Shown piece after piece: positions 20,590 through 30,311 of a stretch of 64,000 nucleotides of DNA; within the stretch, counting starts at the first letter, position 1; each line of letters starts with the position of its first letter. The notes below the pieces were generated by a model. That model was not told the origin of the DNA. It did no database searches and worked only from the letters and a program-made list of their open reading frames with translations. The position numbers and the translations under genes were made by a program. Origin of the DNA: Seminavis robusta (taxonomy: Eukaryota > Bacillariophyta > Bacillariophyceae > Naviculales > Naviculaceae); the NCBI GenBank assembly GCA_903772945.1, contig CAICTM010000079.1:62001-126000 (forward strand). The letters run 5' to 3'.

Positions 20590-21552
20590 ATGGCTCCTTC
20601 TCGACACGCCATTCTTTTCCATGGATCCCTTATCAGGGGCAGAGCCTCCTCCATTGACGAGTGGAAGATGTTCTTTGGAGTCTCTCCTAATGTCATCCTT
20701 TTCCTGTGGTGGCTTTGTGGCTTTGACCAAGATCCCAACGTAACTGTTGAGCGCCTTCTGTGGGCTCTCCTCTTTATCAAAGTTTATGGAACTGAGCCGG
20801 TGTTGGGTGGTCTCACCGGTGTCACTAGGAAGACCTATCGCAAGTGGGTTTGGTACATTCTTCCCTTGATTGCAGCTGCTAAGCCTGACGTGGTGAGTTG
20901 TTTGTTGTCGAGTGATATCTTTGTTTTCGATTCTCACATAAGCCAGATTGCATGGAGGAACCGGTTTCGCAATGACAAGGGCAGGACTTGCCTGACGACT
21001 GTGGACTGCTTTGACTTGAAGATCCATGAGCAATTGACTGCTGCTCAATCCAGCAAATCAAAGAATAGGCGTCGAAACAAAAGAGACAAAAGCGGCCATC
21101 AGATTACTTGTGACCTAAGATGGTACTCCCAGAAGCACAGGGGCCCAGGTGTGAAGTATGAGGTTGCTGTGTGCATTCAGACTGGTGATATTGTGTGGTT
21201 TAGAGGCCCCTTTCCTTGTGGACAATGGTCAGACAAGAAGATCTTCACCAACAAACTCATTCACTGTTTGGACGACGATCGTGAGGAGATGGTTGAAGCA
21301 GATGGGCACTACACCGGATATCCCTTCCATATCCGAATGCCCAAGGACTACCTTTCAGAGTCTGATAAGGTTGCCAAAGCAATTGCCCGTGCCCGTCACG
21401 AGACAGTCAACAGGAAGATTACGAGCTTCGGAGTGATGAGCCATACCTTCCGCCACCCCCTTTCGAAGCACAAGGTCTGCGCCGATGCTGTGGCTGTCTG
21501 CGTGCAGTCTGCCATTGAGTGTGGCGAGAAGCCCTTCCAGGTGAACTATTAG
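20590..21552 (+). CDS. DDE_Tnp_4-type transposase (Harbinger/IS4EU-like), intact frame
   Basis: Single exon, 320 residues, no interruption. The DDE core reads TTVDCFDLKI (first Asp), WYSQKHRGPGVKYEVAVCIQ and IVWFRGPFPCGQWSD (diagnostic strands), EADGHY (second Asp) and ARARHETVNRKI (Glu). The N-terminal part (RLLWALLFIKVYGTEPVLGG, then TRKTYRKWVW) is helical and resembles the DNA-binding region of the same elements. Typical elements encode a transposase of this general size. I could not find terminal inverted repeats or a target-site duplication on either side, and no partner Myb-like gene is adjacent. It may be a young element with ends I missed or a host-retained transposase. Confidence 0.85.
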   Translation: MAPSRHAILFHGSLIRGRASSIDEWKMFFGVSPNVILFLWWLCGFDQDPNVTVERLLWALLFIKVYGTEPVLGGLTGVTRKTYRKWVWYILPLIAAAKPDVVSCLLSSDIFVFDSHISQIAWRNRFRNDKGRTCLTTVDCFDLKIHEQLTAAQSSKSKNRRRNKRDKSGHQITCDLRWYSQKHRGPGVKYEVAVCIQTGDIVWFRGPFPCGQWSDKKIFTNKLIHCLDDDREEMVEADGHYTGYPFHIRMPKDYLSESDKVAKAIARARHETVNRKITSFGVMSHTFRHPLSKHKVCADAVAVCVQSAIECGEKPFQVNY

Positions 21553-22206
21553 ATGGTAATGAGTAGTAGAGGCAGGTTTGTAGTGGCATCCAGCCGTCAT
21601 TTTCGTCATGGTCGTACTTTTGTGGAGGCTGATTCTTCGAATCCATCGTGACGGGATCGTATATAGTCACGAATAGAACGTAATCGTACTGGACGCACAC
21701 TCCCCGTAGTTTCGAGCCGGGATTACCCTCTACCCCTGGAGGGCCTCCGCTTACGTCACACTCGGTACCCCCAAAAAACTGAAAGCAATGCCATCATCTA
21801 CCCGCGAAAACCCGTTGATTCAACCCGCATGCGGGTTAATGCGAGTCTGCAATGGGTCTTCGTGGGTTTGTGCGGGTCTGTGCGGGTGAAGGTGGGTTTG
21901 TGACTAGTTTGTGAGTAACGAATCACGGGTAAACGCGAGAGGGTGCGGGTTATTGCGGGTTGGACCAACACAAGCACGGGTTTTTGCGGGTTAGAGCGCG
22001 GGTTAAAGATTGTCTATCCGTTTACGGGACTCGTATTCCAGCTATAATCGCCGAACCTGACGTCACCGGAGCCCCTCCTGGGGCATCGCCTTCCAACTTC
22101 CAATTAATTTGTTCCACCGCAGTATTTCATGCGAAACATCATCCCATCATCCCATTTGCTTCCCCCGCTCGATCGTTAGTATTGTATTGCAACATTTAGT
22201 CTCACC
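21553..22206. other. Intergenic region upstream of the protein kinase
   Basis: No gene seen. It contains the GCGGGTT-rich tract listed separately, ending about 200 bp before the kinase start codon. A CCTCTACCCCTGGAGGGCC patch near 21730-21748 is partly self-complementary. Confidence 0.45.
21800..22006. repeat. Degenerate GCGGGTT repeat tract
   Basis: About a dozen copies of TGCGGGT(T/C) or close variants with irregular 6-20 bp spacing on the plus strand, begun by a perfect 14-bp palindrome, ACCCGCATGCGGGT. The G-runs are regular enough to allow G-quadruplexes. It lies in the promoter-proximal region of the kinase gene. Confidence 0.8.
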
Positions 22207-24336
22207 ATGGCATCTACTAGTAGAGCTTCTGCGCCAGAAGTGTCCTCCGCGTTTCGTCGGTTCCAGCTCGGGATGAAACGACGCGCGACGCTGCAAGACG
22301 GGGAGCTGGACAAGGTCAAGGAAATCTTTGGAGACGATCCTTATCATCTCAAGGAAAAGGAGGATCGAAAGAAGAGACAACACCAAAAGAAACATCCCAC
22401 ACAATCCCGCTACGAGAAAATTCTCCACGGTCCCAAACAGGAGCATCCTCATCATCATCAGCAGCATGGGCAGCAGGAACATCGACATACCGGTACAACT
22501 AAGGATTGCTTCCAAACGCCAACGACGGAACTCACAACGAAGAACAAGGATCGAACAACACGACAGTCCGTTGGTACGGAAGTGGTGGGCAAGGAAAACA
22601 ACAAGGACAAACATCATGATCATCACCACCATCACCACCATCACAGTCGTCACCATCATCATTCCAGAGAATCCACCAAGAAGACGAACAAGAAAAAGAC
22701 GTCGAAAAAGGAACGCAAGAAGAACAAGCATGGAAAACCCCGCAGTAGCAAACGCACGATACTGCGAGGCATAGAAGACTTTTTGTGCCAGACCAATGAT
22801 GAATTTACCCAAAAGTACCAGTATGGAGAAGTTCTGTACCGGGGAGACTATTGTCGCATCCATGAGTGTACACTAATGGCCAGTGGCGCCAGTCGGGTCG
22901 TCAAGGTGGTCTTGGAAGGACATGACGATGAAGACACGGAGGAGGAAGACTTGAATCGAACAGCAGAAATGTCTACTTCCAGTAATGATGATCAGCACCG
23001 CAACAACATATTATGCCATGAATTTGAAATCATGCGAAAACTGGACACACCCTTGGTGCCACAGGTCTATCGCATGTACCGGCAGAACAATCATCACATG
23101 ATTGTCATGGAGCGGTGTCATGGGAATTCTCTGGAGCAGGAGCTGGAAGAGCGCAATGAACCATTGGATGAGAACCTGGCCAAGGAAGTCATGTGGCAAC
23201 TCTTGTGCTGCCTCAACTATCTGCAACTGACTGCCAAGGTGGTTCATTGTGACATTCGACCATGCAATATCATGTTGGATCAAGAGCATGATTTTACCAA
23301 GATTAAACTCATCGACTTTGATGCGGCGGTGCGTCTAGAACATGCACACGACAAAGTCTCAGAACGTCGAGGTGGGGGAAATGGACAAGATGTTGTGTAT
23401 CAAGCACCAGAAGTTCACGGCACCAAGCCTCAGCAAGATTTCAAAGCGGATTTGTGGTCTTGTGGAGTCATCATGTATCAGCTACTCTACAACAGGTTGC
23501 CTTTTGTGAAGACTCATCACGATGAGGATGGTGAAGAAAGGTTCCCACCAAGCATCAAAAAGATAGAGGGAGATATCATCCGGCGAATGAACAAGGCAAC
23601 GAAACTTCACTTTCCTCATTCCAGGAAAGTCTCGGATGATGCAAAGGACTTGATTTCATTGCTCTTGCAACCCAAAGGCAAGCACCGTCCAAGTGCTGAA
23701 AAAGCATTGCGCCACAATTGGTTCCGTGTGCCCAGCGAATCTTCTGGCCCTGCGTGCTACGGGCCACCCTCGGCCAGCGCCAATCAGGACCCCATGGCGG
23801 ATGTCAACCGTGTCGTGCATCTTGGAAGACTCGTGCAGCAAAAGCCTAAAAGTCATTTCAAGCAAGCTGTGTTGGCCATTATTGCCGCCTTCATGTTGAC
23901 CAAGGAGGAGCATGCCGTTGTTCAGCAAGCGTTCCAACAACTGGACCTAAGCCATGATGGCAAGCTACGAAAAACGGAAGTCCGAGCTGCATTGCAGCTG
24001 CTGTTTGGTAAAGCCCACACAGAGCAACAAGTCGATGAAATCTTTGCCAGGATTGACACCAATGGCGACAATAGCTTGTCCTACAGTGAATTTGCTTTGG
24101 CCACAATCAACGAAAGAGACTTGCTCACTGATGATCGGCTCCAGCGTGCCTTTGATCGCTTTGACAAGTGTCAAAACGGCTTTATTAGTCGCAGTGATTT
24201 GCAGCTCCTCCCAGCTTTTGCACTCTGTTCATCCAAGGAATTGGACTCTGTCATTGCAGAAGCAGATCCCACAGGAAAGGGAAAGATCTACTATGATGAC
24301 TTTGTGGCACTGATGCGGAGTGGAGCTGTTTATTAG
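22207..24336 (+). CDS. Calcium-dependent protein kinase with His-rich linker and four EF-hands
   Basis: Single exon, 709 residues. Residues 1-190 are low complexity and basic, with a His cluster (HDHHHHHHHHSRHHHHS) near 138-154. The kinase domain follows: VVKVV supplies the ATP-binding Lys, HEFEIMRKL the helix-C Glu, HCDIRPCNIM the catalytic loop (HCD for HRD), LIDFDAA the Mg-binding motif (DFD for DFG) and YQAPEV the APE motif. A GxGxxG loop is not evident. Four EF-hand loops follow: DLSHDGKLRKTE (580-591), DTNGDNSLSYSE (617-628), DKCQNGFISRSD (653-664, degenerate) and DPTGKGKIYYDD (687-698). The architecture is that of CDPKs, where calcium binding relieves autoinhibition. Catalytic residues look usable despite the two motif variants. 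Confidence 0.92.
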   Translation: MASTSRASAPEVSSAFRRFQLGMKRRATLQDGELDKVKEIFGDDPYHLKEKEDRKKRQHQKKHPTQSRYEKILHGPKQEHPHHHQQHGQQEHRHTGTTKDCFQTPTTELTTKNKDRTTRQSVGTEVVGKENNKDKHHDHHHHHHHHSRHHHHSRESTKKTNKKKTSKKERKKNKHGKPRSSKRTILRGIEDFLCQTNDEFTQKYQYGEVLYRGDYCRIHECTLMASGASRVVKVVLEGHDDEDTEEEDLNRTAEMSTSSNDDQHRNNILCHEFEIMRKLDTPLVPQVYRMYRQNNHHMIVMERCHGNSLEQELEERNEPLDENLAKEVMWQLLCCLNYLQLTAKVVHCDIRPCNIMLDQEHDFTKIKLIDFDAAVRLEHAHDKVSERRGGGNGQDVVYQAPEVHGTKPQQDFKADLWSCGVIMYQLLYNRLPFVKTHHDEDGEERFPPSIKKIEGDIIRRMNKATKLHFPHSRKVSDDAKDLISLLLQPKGKHRPSAEKALRHNWFRVPSESSGPACYGPPSASANQDPMADVNRVVHLGRLVQQKPKSHFKQAVLAIIAAFMLTKEEHAVVQQAFQQLDLSHDGKLRKTEVRAALQLLFGKAHTEQQVDEIFARIDTNGDNSLSYSEFALATINERDLLTDDRLQRAFDRFDKCQNGFISRSDLQLLPAFALCSSKELDSVIAEADPTGKGKIYYDDFVALMRSGAVY

Positions 24337-25232
24337 GAATGGCAACCATCTTGCCGTGGGAATCTTTCATCTAAGTTTGTAGTCTTTTCTTGCTAATCTA
24401 TTATTTGCATTAGTAGCCCCTCTTCCGAAAAATTGTGCTGTAGAAGAGACGGTGGTTGTAGCCTCATCAGCCATGAAGTTCGGTGCATCCACTGCTGAAT
24501 GAAGAAATGTGTTGCACCCCAGTGGTGCTTGGTTCCTCTCACGTTTACCATTCTCCCACCATGCAACGTCGCAACCGAAACCTCGAGCCATTCCTGGACG
24601 TGTATGAACGCATCCGCTTGCTTGACAATCTCTTGCACCCGAGCTGCACAGCATGACCGGCCATCTGCAATCAGCTATCCGTGGAATGAGTACTGCACAA
24701 AACTAATGGCCTCTCATTTACTTGCTTGAGGCAGCCGAATGCACAAGGAAGGAGCCATCAAAGTTCTCTACCTGGATATTGTCGCAGCCAAAGGTGACAG
24801 CAGTACTCCGGGCCCTCGATGATTGAAACGGTGAAGCCACCAAGCGACTAGATCATGATGACTGGGTCTAAAGCTACCAATCCTTCTATATAAGAGAGTT
24901 TACTTGCTATCTTAGTCTCTCATTGGAGCTGTGTATGCATCGACATGTATGAAAGTGGCCAGATTCGGTGGCCTCGTCCTAAACCCAGGGCATGTTTGAT
25001 GATGGTATGCAAGTAAGTAAGTAAGTAAGTAATCGACGCAGGAGTGCAAGGTGTGTTTCTCTTGCTGTCTTGCACTTTCCTTGTTTAGAAAACAGAAGAT
25101 GCTTTCGATGGGAAGCAATCATTCAAACAGTTGTGTAATGCATCCGGTTTTGTTCCTCGCTTTATTGGATTGCATGCATGGAGCTTCCATGCGCTGATCC
25201 TTCTCTTGTTCCTTTACTAGTAGACGCCGTCT
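24337..25232. other. Intergenic region, about 0.9 kb
   Basis: No supported gene. A five-copy AAGT microsatellite lies at 25011-25032. Short frames at 24367-24729 on both strands show no family resemblance. Confidence 0.4.
25011..25032. repeat. (AAGT)n microsatellite
   Basis: Five tandem AAGT units. The repeat spells GTAAGT, the splice-donor consensus, several times on the plus strand. Confidence 0.9.
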
Positions 25233-26317
25233 CTACAGCACTTGCCCATATTCGGAATGGTATGTAGCACAGTCGGACGCGGTGGGAGTGACATTGCCCG
25301 CAGGATCATCCTCGTCTGGAACCCAAACCTTGCATTCTCCAAAGGGCGGAGCATACAGATGCAACGACACGGCCAGAACGTCCTTGGAAGGATTCCCCAC
25401 CTTGTGCAATCCAATGGAATCATTGATGAAAGCCACTTGTCCTTGCGAAAAGGTTTCATCGGCAATGCACTTCAAGCCAGCGTCGTCGTCGTCGGGGTAC
25501 TCGTAGCGACACTCTTGGACTTGTCCCTGGAGCACCGAGAGCCAACATCCATCACAAGGATGGTCGTGGATCTTGGATTCTTGTGCTGGATTCCAACAGA
25601 GCAGCATCAAGGTAAAAGTCTCATCGTCGGTGGTAATCAGGTTTCGTGTGTAGGCTTTTGATGCGTCTGTGTGAGCATAGGGGGCCCAATCGTGTGGTTG
25701 TAGGTTGAGATTCCTGTTTTGCACGACAAAGAGAAAACAGGATGCAAATAGGGTGGAGCAGAGAGAATGGTAAGACATCTGTTGCCTTGTGGGAAACAAT
25801 TCTTGAATACCGCATACACAGCAAGGAAGAAAGCAATCAAGCACAAAGCTTACCGAAAGAGCGCCATGACGGGATCCTCTCGCGATTGCATCATCATGTC
25901 ATGCGCTCCATAAGTAAGCAATGCCTGACGAAGCCGAACAGCTTGTGGTACCAGCTCGATAAAGTCACCCAACGAGAGCTGTTTCTCTTGCATCTTGTTC
26001 TTCTTCCTTTCCTGCTTGGGATACTTGAATTGAAGGGACTGCATGACATAGGATGATGACGATCGCAGTAGTGTGTCATTGTTTTCGTCTGTACTATCCA
26101 AGAACACACTTCGCTTGGGCGCGAAGCGTTCCTGTAGCTGGGGCATGGTGGACAAGGGACGTTGTCCTGCTGTTGTTGTTGTTGTTGCGGAATTGTGAGC
26201 AGAAGAAGATGCTGTCGCGAAGAATCGTCGTTCCATGGACACGTTTGCAAGGCGACGGTAGGAACTTCCTACTCGACGCCCTCCCAACAAGCATTTCATG
26301 CTGGTCGCCATTGTCAT
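25233..26317 (-). CDS. CDO1: Cysteine dioxygenase-like cupin, mitochondrial leader
   Basis: Two exons on the minus strand, 26317-25854 and 25713-25233, over a 140 bp GTAAGC...ACAG intron; the junction restores MALFRNLNLQPHDWAPY, and the product has 314 residues. Cysteine dioxygenase oxidises cysteine to cysteine sulfinate using a three-His iron site. Visible site: a cupin strand with IHDHPCDGCWLSVLQG (two iron His) and GLHKVGN (third His), followed by AVSLHLYAPPF. The first 90 residues are Arg/Ser/Thr-rich with few acids (GGRRVGSSYRRLANVSMERR), typical of a mitochondrial leader; a second in-frame ATG is at 26311. Thiol dioxygenases acting on other small thiols share these motifs, so the exact substrate is not fixed. 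Confidence 0.88.
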
Positions 26318-27010
26318 GTACTGTATGCGATCTTTCTTGCTTGGTACAGAATGAAACTTGAATGCAAGAAACCAGAAATGGAAGGAATTCTTGCTTTCTT
26401 CCTTCACAAGAAAACTATGAAACCAAGCACGATCGCAACTTCCGCAAAGCAAAACAACCACCAAAGATAGATACTATGTCTGGAATGATGCCAAGGATCC
26501 CAATTCTGACGGATTCGACTCTTCTCGTGGTCTCTTTGCTTGATTTGATGTGATGCGATGCCCAAACAAAGCAAGGTAAAAAAGTGTCACACCCTACATC
26601 AAAGAAACATCAGACCTCACTCACTGATGAAGCGAAAGTGGTTGATGATGGATGAAGTGCTTCTCAAGTCAAAGAAAATGTCAAACAGAAATTTCGACCG
26701 TGGATGACGAGTCGTGGTTCTCGCTTTCGGAACATTAGTCCCGTGTGACGTATTTTGGCCAATTAGGGCAGTTCCGTGAAAACATAATATTTTGGAGCTG
26801 TGCTCTCTCAAAAGGGTTTTTGGGCTTCTGTGCGTCCTTAAATCAAAGATGGATCTTTGCGGCCCAAACAATCCTTTGCCTCGTCGTCGCGGCACAACAG
26901 CCACAACACAAACCAACGCGAAACAAAGCACAAAAGCACGTCAAGAGATAGACTCAACTTGTTTAGATTGCTTAGCTAGCTAGTTGCAAGAAAGAGAACA
27001 GGAAAGCAAG
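26318..27010. other. Divergent intergenic region
   Basis: Lies between the cysteine dioxygenase and CSN2 starts and should hold both promoters. CTTAGCTAGCTAG at 26971-26983 lies 28 bp upstream of the CSN2 start codon. No gene seen. Confidence 0.45.
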
Positions 27011-28781
27011 ATGTCGGACGAAGAGGATTACGAGTGAGTGCAGAGATCTGATTGTGTGGTCTCGGTGTTGTACATGAGTCAAGTCTATCCACCCAGCCAG
27101 TCGTACCGCACTCCTCACGCTTGTTGTTGTTCACCAAATCTTAGATACGAATACGACGATGACGATGAGGAAATGCAAGATGATCAGTTTGAGTACACGG
27201 ACGACGAAGAAGAAGCAGACGATGCGGAAGTGGCCCTGGAGAATGCGTATTACAACAGCAAGGGTCTGCGCGAAACCAACGTGGACGAAGCAGCCGACTC
27301 GTTTGAGCAAGTGATTGTGCAGGAGCAGGAAGAATTGCAAAAGAACAATTCCAACAAGAAATACGGCAATTGGTCCTACAAGGCCATCAAGCAGTTGGTC
27401 AAATTGCATCTCCGCGGCGGAAAACATGAGCAAATGATGAAACAGTACGACCGACTCCTCGAGTGCATTGCCGAAGGAGATGTCAGTCCCAGTGCCGTAG
27501 AAAAGGGAATCAATGGCATGCTCGATCGAGTCTCTTCCTTGTATCAAGGACAAGGATCCCAACAACAACAACAACAACAACAGCAACAATCCTCGTCGTC
27601 GGCGTCGGAAAATAATGACACCAATCCACAGAAAATGGCATTGGCCGTGTATGACGCGACCCTCAAAGTCTTTCATCCCCAGTCGGGTGCGTGTCCCAAT
27701 GAACGACTCTGGTTCAAAACAAATCTCAAATATGGACAGCTCTTGTACGAAATGAACGAGACACCCAAACTCCAACATGTCCTCAAGGATCTCATGTCCA
27801 TTCGCAAAGACTGTGGCAGTGGAACGTCCACACAATCCATGGAAATCTATGCCCTCCAAATTCAGCTCTATTCACGTCAAAAAGACAATAAAAAATTACG
27901 AGAAGTATTCAACAAAGCCATGGCGGTTCGAGGCGGTATTCCGCATCCGCGAACACTCGCCATGATTCAAGAATTGGGAGGCAAAATGCACATGGCGGCA
28001 CGCGAGTACGAAGCGGCGGGCAAGACGTTCTTTCAGGCATTCAAAAGCTACGACGAAGCCGGCGATCCCAGTCGATTGCGATGTCTCAAGTATCTCGTAT
28101 TGGCCAGTATGCTACACGCAAGCTCCATTAATCCATTTGATTCCCAAGAAGCACGGCCGTACCGAGATGATCCCGAAATTGTTGCCATGACCAACTTGGT
28201 ACAGGCATTTCATGCCAATGAAATTCAGACTTTGTGAGTTATTAAGTTTGTTTGTGATGATGGATGATGACACTAGGTTTTTCGTCATTGTGTCTCATGG
28301 ACTTGTTTGTTTTGTGTTTGGTATTTACAGTGAACGCATTTTGCGACAGAATCAAGGACGCATCATGGAAGATGAGTTTGTACGAGAGCACGTGGAGGAT
28401 TTGTTGCGGACCATTCGGACACAAGTATTGCGTCGTGTCATTCGACCCTACACTCGCATCTCCTTGGCCGCCATTGCCTCGGAACTCAATGATATTCCAG
28501 TGGCCGATGTAGAGAGCTTGTTGGTGGGACTCATCTTGGATGGATCTCTCGATGGAAAGATTGACCAGGTCACGGGAGTCCTCTTGAAAAAGGGAGAACG
28601 TGGGACTGGCAAACAACAGCAACAACAAAAAGCGCAAGTTGCAGCCAATACAGAAAAGAGCCTGGAGGAACAAAAGGTGGAAGCCATGAACAGTCTGATT
28701 CAAACGCTGGATGAATTGGCGTCATCTCTCACCAATGCTCGCATCAAGGAAGGTCCGCAGATGCGTGGCGTGGTGCATTGA
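27011..28781 (+). CDS. CSN2: COP9 signalosome subunit 2 (PCI protein)
   Basis: Three exons: 27011-27033, 27145-28233 and 28331-28781. Introns of 111 and 97 bp are GTGAGT...AG, and both junctions read through into conserved sequence. The product has 520 residues. CSN2 is a scaffold subunit of the complex that removes NEDD8 from cullins. The tiny first exon encodes MSDEEDYE, joined to YEYDDDDEE, matching the acidic start of CSN2. Next are the helical repeats ([34 protein letters not shown]), then the PCI domain in exon 3 ([50 protein letters not shown]). A Gln-rich insert near residues 175-195 and a Gln-rich stretch near the end are lineage additions. CSN2 homologues are usually about 440-500 residues. 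Confidence 0.95.
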
Positions 28782-29561
28782 AAACAGCAGCAGCGATGCG
28801 ATGCAAACCGACCACGACAATACACAATTTTGCCCGAGAATGCTCGTGGCTTGATCACTCATCTATCTGAGCTGTTGTGGCCTTTTCCGGTCCAGCTGCA
28901 TCATGCGCCGCATCCTTGGATCACCACCTGTCAAGGGGCAGTAAAAACATGCGTAAAATAAAGAAGGAAATGTTCATGAATAGACTTTCTTTTGGTTTGA
29001 ATCGCGCCCTCTCGATACTGGCACCTGTCGAGGTCGAAGGACTGAGTCAATCAGAATGTTTGTCTTCGCTCGTCCTGCTGCGACCTGGACCAAATGAATC
29101 GAATCCTGCCAAGTGAATCCATGGCGGTTGACTTTTTGGAACCATCCACAGGTTCAGCAATCACCTGTTCCTTTTCCTGCTGCTCGCAAGCTGTTGCTTG
29201 GCTTGAACCATGGACAATGTCAGAGGTGCATTGCTGGAGATTTGATTGACGGAGAAAAGCCCAGAAAGGACTCTTGCCATCGCTACCCGGCAGAGTGCAA
29301 CAGCGCCGCATCTAGGCTTTAGAAGAGGACACGATACTGGGAAATAAGCTCAAAAATCGCAAGAACAGCCATTCAGTTTGCTATCCTCAAAGATCGCAGC
29401 AATGGACTCGATTATCATTTTTATTAGACTTTGTGACACTTGTTGTCATCAGTGAAATGTTGCCATGTCTTGTACAATGCTTGGCAATAGCAGAAGTACC
29501 GGTATGTTGTCTCCAGGCAGTACTTCTGAGGGCGAGGCTTCCCTCGTCGAGCGTACCGTAC
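28782..29561. other. Intergenic region between convergent genes
   Basis: No supported gene. Short frames on both strands show no domains. A CCGTACCTAGG-type patch lies near 29550-29565, at the end of the next gene. Confidence 0.4.
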
Positions 29562-30311
29562 CTAGGCGGTGGCTGCACCAAGCTGTGGCGACGAGCTGCT
29601 AGTGTTCCCCAGCAATGCCATCTTTAGGTCATCGTCCACTGCCTTTTCACCAAACCACATGCTCAAGAAGGCTCGTTGAAAATCTTCTCCGGGGATAGTT
29701 CCCTTGAGTACCCCCTGATCAAAGACCAACGTTTCATTATCCACAAACTTGACTGTGACTGTTCCCTGGTCTTCCATTGCCCCAAACATATTGATGAATG
29801 CTGCACGATCCTTATCATATCCTTCGTACGTGTGGGAAACACTCCAATCCAGTTGCTTTTGCCACGCAAACTTGACACGGGCTTGACTGACACTCCTTAG
29901 AAACGTAAAACTGAAGACCAAGGGACAGCTGGTGCATGCCAAGGCATCGTGGGCATTTCGAATTGGCATCTCGCTGTAAACAGAGGCCACATACATCTTC
30001 ATGCTCAATCCATAAAATGTAAAGGATCGAAGACCATGTCCATTCCGATGCAACAGCCTTCCATCCTCCAGTTCATGGTGTGCCGGCAAATGAACTCCCT
30101 CCAAAGAGACGGGCATATGATTGCTTCTGTGAAAGGCAGTATGGCTGCTGTATTCTTCCAGGAGGACAGAAGCTTCTCCAGTACCACCAGCCTCAATCGC
30201 AACAGTGGCTGTTTGGGTCGATCCCTCGACAAGCCGAGCCAACAGAATCAGGGCAATGACAGCCAAGAAAAGGCGGCGTGTGGCCCGTTGCTGGCTGATC
30301 ATCTTCATCTT
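29562..30311 (-). CDS. Chalcone-isomerase-fold protein with signal peptide
   Basis: Single exon, 249 residues from the ATG at 30311; an in-frame ATG at 30356 would add 15 before the hydrophobic leader. The leader, RLFLAVIALILLARLVEG, looks like a signal peptide or anchor. The body matches the chalcone-isomerase-like fold of non-plant proteins: NGHGLRSFTFYGLSMKMYVA then a SVYSE strand, VFSFTFLRSVSQARVKFAW, and DQGVLKGTIPGEDFQRAFLS ending with MWFGEKAV. In this family only plant chalcone isomerases catalyse the flavonoid reaction; relatives bind fatty acids or have no known activity. Without the plant catalytic context, an enzymatic role should not be assumed. Secretory or plastid routing is inferred. 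Confidence 0.78.
   Translation of the reverse strand, partial: KMKMISQQRATRRLFLAVIALILLARLVEGSTQTATVAIEAGGTGEASVLLEEYSSHTAFHRSNHMPVSLEGVHLPAHHELEDGRLLHRNGHGLRSFTFYGLSMKMYVASVYSEMPIRNAHDALACTSCPLVFSFTFLRSVSQARVKFAWQKQLDWSVSHTYEGYDKDRAAFINMFGAMEDQGTVTVKFVDNETLVFDQGVLKGTIPGEDFQRAFLSMWFGEKAVDDDLKMALLGNTSSSSPQLGAATA

Noticed and set aside
24367-24729. Possible small gene on either strand after the kinase
   Set aside because: No domain or splice pattern, and the frames overlap with equal merit on both strands.
27131-27859. 242-codon minus-strand frame inside CSN2
   Set aside because: Entirely antisense to well-conserved CSN2 exons; hydrophobic composition follows from the complementary codons.
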